Positions 7,944 to 11,282 of a stretch of 11,282 bases of DNA are shown here, in pieces. The DNA comes from Bremia lactucae. Its lineage: Eukaryota; Oomycota; Peronosporomycetes; Peronosporales; Peronosporaceae. The number at the start of each line of letters is the position of its first letter. Position 1 is the stretch's first letter. The translations under genes and the position numbers were made by a program. Below the pieces are notes generated by a model. That model saw only the letters and a list, made by a program, of their open reading frames with translations, ran no database searches and was not told where the DNA came from. The DNA lies in assembly GCF_004359215.1 (NCBI RefSeq), contig NC_090611.1, positions 3,769,443 through 3,780,724 of the forward strand, given 5' to 3'.

Positions 7944-8135
7944 TGTAACGGGATAAAGTTGCCCTATTGTTACACAGTCCCCGTTAAGTATATATGGTGT
8001 ACTTAAATAATGGTCAATTACCTAAATAAAGTAATTGGACCCACCACTCGGGTGTGGTTCACAATTGTGACCAATTCTTGTGTATGTGATGCACAAAGGT
8101 GCATTCATATTAGGAGGAATGACGGCCAGCGTCAT
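7944..8135. promoter_or_regulatory. Cluster of short inverted repeats in the first part of the LTR
   Basis: Perfect short dyads follow one another: TGTAAC/GTTACA (7944-7949, 7969-7974), TAACGGG/CCCGTTA (7946-7952, 7980-7986), CAATTAC/GTAATTG (8015-8021, 8031-8037), the 12-base palindrome TCACAATTGTGA (8059-8070), ATGCAC/GTGCAT with a four-base loop (8089-8094, 8099-8104), and ATGACG/CGTCAT with a five-base loop (8119-8124, 8130-8135). They could be dimeric protein binding sites in the LTR promoter or folded RNA. Some short dyads are expected by chance. Confidence 0.55.
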
Positions 8136-8474
8136 CCGTTGCGCGAGGTTCCTAAGAAAATATGCTCGCAATACATAATAGTGTTATCGACACAGATGTC
8201 AATTTTGATGGGTAAAAATGAGAATTTATATTTGATACGATTCAATAAAAATCAGTTCGAAAATACATCTTACTTAGTAAGTGCGCGCGAGGAGCCGGAT
8301 CACCGCTCCCGTGACGACACTTTACTAGAGTGCTTTGTGCGTTGGGTGAGGTCGCTAAGGCTCCCACCTCAATTAACTCACTACACGCAAGAGAAGACGG
8401 TATAACAGCTTCTTTACTGTGCTAGGGTGTGTGTCTTAGTAGAGCGTAGCCGCATTAAGATGTGCCCGCCTACA
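7944..8474 (+). repeat. 3' LTR of a Ty3/gypsy element (531 bp)
   Basis: It begins TGTAACGGG next to a polypurine tract and ends CCTACA, giving TGTA/TACA termini. Its 3' part (about 8164-8474) aligns with 9768-10087, which is followed by a primer binding site and gypsy gag; 8274-8361 against 9887-9974 shows 9 differences in 88 by hand count. The first half has no visible match in the second LTR. Possible signals are TATATAT at 7989-7995 and AATAAA at 8244-8249. Bases flanking it (GGAAG before, CGACA after) do not form a target duplication, as expected if only one end of an element is present. The LTR drives element transcription and RNA 3' processing. Confidence 0.85.
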
Positions 8475-9289
8475 CGACAGGTCCCCACTCCACTTTATCA
8501 GATACTACTATTGGCCATTGCGACGACGTCGCTTTCTGGATTTTTTGAATGAAACCGGATGTTCCCTCTCACCGAGCAGCGCAGGAGGGGCCGAAACCAC
8601 AAGGCGCCTTCTGTTGCTTTATACCAAGAGGTGAAATTTCTTCGTGAGACTCTTCTACTTAAAGTAACCTTGATGGTATCTATACCGGTCTTCTGACCTG
8701 GAGCGTCAGCAACCTCGCTGAAAGGGTCAGCTGGACATCCGGTACGATACGCGGACGCAGCTTACTCTTAAAGACCGCGGAAACGACAATTATAGGTAGG
8801 TTTTCAGCTTTTCGTAATACTCGGTCACCGATCGCAATAGAATTGATACAGCTTGTGCCGTAGCATCCACTTCTTCATTTTGTGGATATTGGCTTTCAGT
8901 CATTGCACCATGCACATGTCGTAAGGCATTTAATCGCATCATGTTTTCGAGCAGTGACAAGGATGAAATTAGCAAGTCGATCGGCAACGTCTCTCGTTTC
9001 GAACCCTAATGGAACACGCTGGTGCAAAAGGCCGTTCTTATTAAGTTTGCGCGCTTTGAGCTAAGAGGAGAGGGCTTTGGGCCTAAATTGGAAACCGAAC
9101 GTGAGTATATCGATTGAGTGTGTTATCTGTGAGCAAATCAATTTCACGTCCATTCATTCCTACGAAACGTTGCTGATCTATTTCCTGTCGATCATTGTTT
9201 TGTAACAACGTTACTTTCCTTTTGCTTTGTGTCACAGAATAAAAATGTGATACGTCAGTATCTGGTAGGATAGCACTGATGAAATCCAA
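8475..9289 (-). pseudogene. Unrecognised minus-strand coding remnant cut at the LTR
   Basis: Read downward from 9289, the first open stretch (to 9083) gives DTDVSHFYSVTQSKRK, RQEIDQQRFVGMNGREIDLL and YTHVRFP. A second frame from about 9060 gives LLHQRVPLGFETRDVADRL then ANFILVTARKHDA. A frame change leads to MMRLNALRHVHGAMTESQ and EEVDATAQAVSILLRSVTEY, then EKLKTYL with a stop at 8790, rich in predicted helix. Next come KLRPRIVPDVQLTL and, in another frame, TGIDTIKVTLSRRV. Close to the LTR one frame reads SGFIQKIQKATSSQWPIVV then SDKVEWGPV, right up to 8475 where the LTR ends. The composition looks protein-coding, but I recognise no domain. It may be a host gene or a different mobile element interrupted by the gypsy element. 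No intact start is visible; the first stretch begins on TTG. Confidence 0.42.
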
Positions 9290-9767
9290 ACATTAAATCC
9301 CTATAAGCTTAAACTTCCGGACTTTGATGGTTCGAACCCGTGGCTATCCGTTAGTAATGAGCTTCAATGTGAAGGGTTCCACCCCTGTGTCGGGGGTAAG
9401 CATTAACATGGTGACCCAGCGATCATGGGTACGATCCCCCACCAATCAAATAACGAAATGCAGCAGTCTTTCCAATACATAGGGACCTCGGGTATCGTCG
9501 AGCACAAAGAAGCTCTAGGGCTAGAATATAAATTTTTATTTAAGTTCTGAAAGAATAATCAGTTTAAAAAGGACGACTTGTAAAATCTCTTAGCCAAACC
9601 CAAGTAGGTATAGACTTAACGATAATATACGACTGACTTTAAAATTCAGCTTCAATGTGACTAGATAGTCACTAACTTTCTATTAACTTGCGTACAAATT
9701 GGGTTCTATATCAACCTACCTTTTTTCTTCGTGTGCAGGTAAGTATTTCTTGGAATACAACTTTACC
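9290..9767. other. Non-coding stretch with tRNA B-box-like motifs at its left end
   Basis: No gene is seen. The left part (9329-9440) carries three B-box-like motifs, listed separately. The right part (about 9450-9767) is AT-rich and lies immediately before the region alignable to the first LTR. It may contain the diverged first half of the second LTR: a TGTAA at 9579 would give an LTR of about 509 bp, close to 531, but the sequence after it does not align to the first LTR. Confidence 0.4.
9329..9440 (+). repeat. Three B-box-like motifs, possible SINE or tRNA fragments
   Basis: GGTTCGAACCC (9329-9339) is a perfect tRNA B box. GGGTTCCACCCC (about 9374-9385) and GGGTACGATCCCCC (about 9427-9440) have the same stem-loop plan (G tract, T-rich loop with C or CGA, C tract). 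The last sits inside a possible stem: TGGTG and ACCC just upstream pair with GGGT and CACCA. No good A box is found 43 bp before any of them. This would fit worn tRNA-derived repeats. Confidence 0.3.
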
Positions 9768-10087
9768 TCTCGCAACACTTAGATACAACATAGTGTTATC
9801 TACTGAGATGACAATTTTGATGGGTAAAAATGGGTATTTATTTCTGATACGATTATATAAAAATCAGTCTGAAAACTACTTTCTACTTAGTAAGTACGCG
9901 CGAGGAGCCGGATCACCGCTTAGGTGACGACACTTTACTAGAGTAATAAGTGCGTTGGATGAGGTCGCTAAGGCGCTCATCACAATACCTCACTGCACAC
10001 AAAAAATATATGGTCTCACCGCTTCCTCGCTGTGCTAGGGTGCGTGTCTAAGCAGAGCGTGGCCGTATTAATACATTATCGCCTACA
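9768..10087 (+). repeat. 5' LTR of the right-hand gypsy element (recognisable 3' part)
   Basis: This segment aligns with 8164-8474 of the first LTR (about 90 percent identical in the best 88 bases) and ends CCTACA like it. A primer binding site starts three bases later and gag follows, so this is a 5' LTR. Its left border is uncertain because similarity to the first LTR fades near 9768. The AATAAA present in the first LTR is changed here (TATATAAAAA). Confidence 0.87.
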
Positions 10088-10089
10088 CT

Positions 10090-10097
10090 TGGTAGCA
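10090..10097 (+). other. Primer binding site (initiator methionine tRNA type)
   Basis: TGGTAGCA, starting two bases after the LTR end at 10087, is the complement of the 3' end of an initiator-Met tRNA including CCA (TGGTAGCAGAGG in several eukaryotes). The match stops after eight bases, as the next are CGTG. It primes minus-strand DNA synthesis. Confidence 0.7.
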
Positions 10098-10144
10098 CGT
10101 GAAGTCCTTCCCACGACCCGCATCTTCTGCGTGTGCACGTGAGG

Positions 10145-11227
10145 ATGAGCCTTAACATCAATCGGGCTCATTTCTCCCACCTTTCTGAACATCATCGGGA
10201 GGTGGCAGGGCACATGGCGCAACGACTTGGTGAACAAGCCCTGGACAGACTCTTGGGCAATCCTCCTGAGCAACATGCTGCTCAGTCGGAGCAGTTTGAG
10301 GCATTTGTGCTTAAACAGCGAAGAGCCTCGTCCGAGGCACAGAGCCATGCTGCGGCGGAGTCCGCCACTCAGATGCAGGATGAGCTGAGACATGAGCAGG
10401 CTCGGAGCGAGGCTCTCAACAGGACTGTTGAGATGCTCTCTGCCCGGCCGCATCAGCCGAGGCCCATTCGGATGGACCCGCCCAAGTTCGATGGAACTGC
10501 GGCGCACACGATTGTCCACTGGCTTTTAGCCGTGGAGTAATGCGGTGTCGCCCAGCTCATCGAGGACGACAGCCGGATGGTGTCGGACGCCATATCGCAT
10601 CTGTGCGGTAAGGCCTCAGAGTAGGCTTACTCGGCGCTTATGGCGGACAGAAAGGCGTTCCCTTCATAAGCGATCTTTAAGGAAAAGATTCGCGCCATGT
10701 ACCAGCCGCCGAACAACGAAGTGTTGCTTCAGGCGCGCTTCTTTGGGGCGCGACAGGCGAAGCGATCTCTGCAAGAGTATGTGCAAGAGATGCGCTCGCA
10801 GTCGGCGTCCATAACCGTAGGTCCGATTTTGGAGAACATTAAGGTGCCCACGTTTATGAACAGACTACGGCATGGCCCATCGCGACAGGCCCTTTTCAGA
10901 AAGGTGCCGTCGACGATGGAAGAGGCAATCCAAATTGCCTTAGTTGAGGAGCAATCCTACAGCAGTGCCTCGGCGACAGCTTGGTATAAGCCGTCGGCCG
11001 AAAGGACAGATGCCACTCCTATGGAGTTGGGCAATGCAGACGTGGTCTGTTATTAATGCGGCAAGCGCGGCCATATCGTGGCTCGCTTTTATGCCAGGGT
11101 CCCTGCTGGGGCAAAGATGCCCAGCAAGAGGACTCCCTTCCCAAAGGGCGATGGCAAGAACCAGCGTGCGAGACGCATGAGTTCTGCATCGACCACTGAG
11201 GGGTCGGGAAATGCAGGAGCGCAGTAG
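10145..11227 (+). pseudogene. Ty3/gypsy gag with zinc knuckle, broken by stop codons only
   Basis: The first ATG (10145) opens a frame of 360 codons to a TAG at 11225. It starts MSLNINRAHFSHLSEHHRE, has a Gln/Glu/Ala-rich helical stretch (residues about 45-100), then PPKFDGTA and HWLLAVE, the start of the retrotransposon gag (capsid) domain. Next come CGVAQLIEDDSRMVSDAI, LQEYVQEMRSQSASI and VPTFMNRLRHGP. A zinc knuckle (11048-11089) has Cys 11048, Cys 11057 and His 11072, but the last Cys is Phe (11087). In-frame stops lie at 10538 (TAA), 10622 (TAG), 10667 (TAA) and 11054 (TAA, inside the knuckle), all without any frame change. The first fits CAA to TAA and the second TGG to TAG. A basic tail follows the knuckle. 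Whether the TAG at 11225 is the natural gag end is unclear; the frame stays open after it to the window edge. Gag would form the particle. Confidence 0.92.
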
Positions 11228-11282
11228 GGGCGGGATGCCCTACTGACGCGGACTCTGAAGCTACCCCTAAGTTCAGAGTTGT

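Larger units (their letters stand above)
9768..11282 (+). mobile_element. Ty3/gypsy retrotransposon, left end only, continues beyond the window
   Basis: LTR, primer binding site, short leader and gag are in the standard order and on one strand. Only gag is inside the window; pol should follow to the right. Compared with the copia and LINE remnants it is well preserved (no frameshift in over 1 kb), so it is probably a younger insertion. Confidence 0.9.

Noticed and set aside
8010..8405. 131-codon plus-strand frame within the LTR
   Set aside because: It lies inside the LTR and the related segment of the second LTR does not keep it open at the same length; probably chance.
7944..8474. Solo LTR with target site duplication
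   Set aside because: The five bases on each side differ (GGAAG and CGACA), and a polypurine tract abuts the left side.
9579..9767. First half of the second LTR starting at TGTAA (9579)
   Set aside because: The length would fit (about 509 bp), but no convincing alignment to the first LTR exists before about 9768; kept only as a possibility.
10076..10519. 147-codon open frame on the minus strand opposite gag
   Set aside because: It mirrors the gag codons on the other strand, which are clearly the real ones; GC-rich gag often leaves the opposite strand open.
10538..11056. TAA and TAG reassigned to sense codons
   Set aside because: Stops stand in for different residues (Gln-like and Trp positions), and the neighbouring copia and LINE also have frameshifts and deletions; decay explains this better than another genetic code.
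1..11282. CRISPR array, bacterial operon, phage or plasmid features
   Set aside because: No regularly spaced repeats, operon layout or ribosome binding sites; all recognisable proteins are eukaryotic retroelement proteins.

Overview
This window looks like eukaryotic, transposon-packed, gene-poor DNA. I could support no intact host gene. Almost everything recognisable is a decayed mobile element: a non-LTR (LINE) reverse transcriptase on the minus strand, pol remnants of Ty3/gypsy elements, a long broken Ty1/copia element, two gypsy-type LTRs, a gypsy gag running off the right edge, and tRNA-derived fragments. The style of the gag and integrase proteins, together with this mix of elements, suggests an oomycete (Phytophthora or downy-mildew type). 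That is inference from family resemblance, not something a marker gene proves.

Left third (1-3640). A short gypsy-integrase-like piece (86-268, +) is followed by a LINE ORF2 remnant read on the minus strand from about 1720 down to 303. Reverse transcriptase blocks can be followed there across many frameshifts, with an AT-rich block where motif B should be. From 2098 to 3075 (+) lies a gypsy pol remnant: RNase H tail, spacer, integrase zinc domain and integrase core. Then come a (CT)n(TA)n microsatellite and a tRNA-like sequence with good A and B boxes.

Middle (3640-7005). A Ty1/copia element keeps the order gag, protease, integrase, reverse transcriptase, RNase H on the plus strand. It carries many stops and frameshifts, a large loss inside the integrase core and a smaller one in the reverse transcriptase. 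It stops at about 7005 without a 3' LTR.

Right third (7006-11282). A broken coding sequence on the minus strand (about 7813 down to 7006) lies directly upstream of a plus-strand polypurine tract and a 531-bp LTR (7944-8474). This is the layout expected of an antisense extra ORF near the 3' end of a gypsy element. Next to the LTR, a second unrecognised minus-strand coding remnant runs from 9289 down to the LTR edge. After a stretch with tRNA B-box-like motifs comes a second, related LTR (ending at 10087), a tRNA primer binding site, and a gypsy gag (10145-11227). The gag is in one frame throughout and broken only by stop codons.

The copia and LINE remnants are much more decayed than the right-hand gypsy gag, which suggests several waves of insertion. 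A simple reading is that the copia element sits between the pol (2098-3075) and the 3' end (7006-8474) of one older gypsy element, but this cannot be proved from the window alone.
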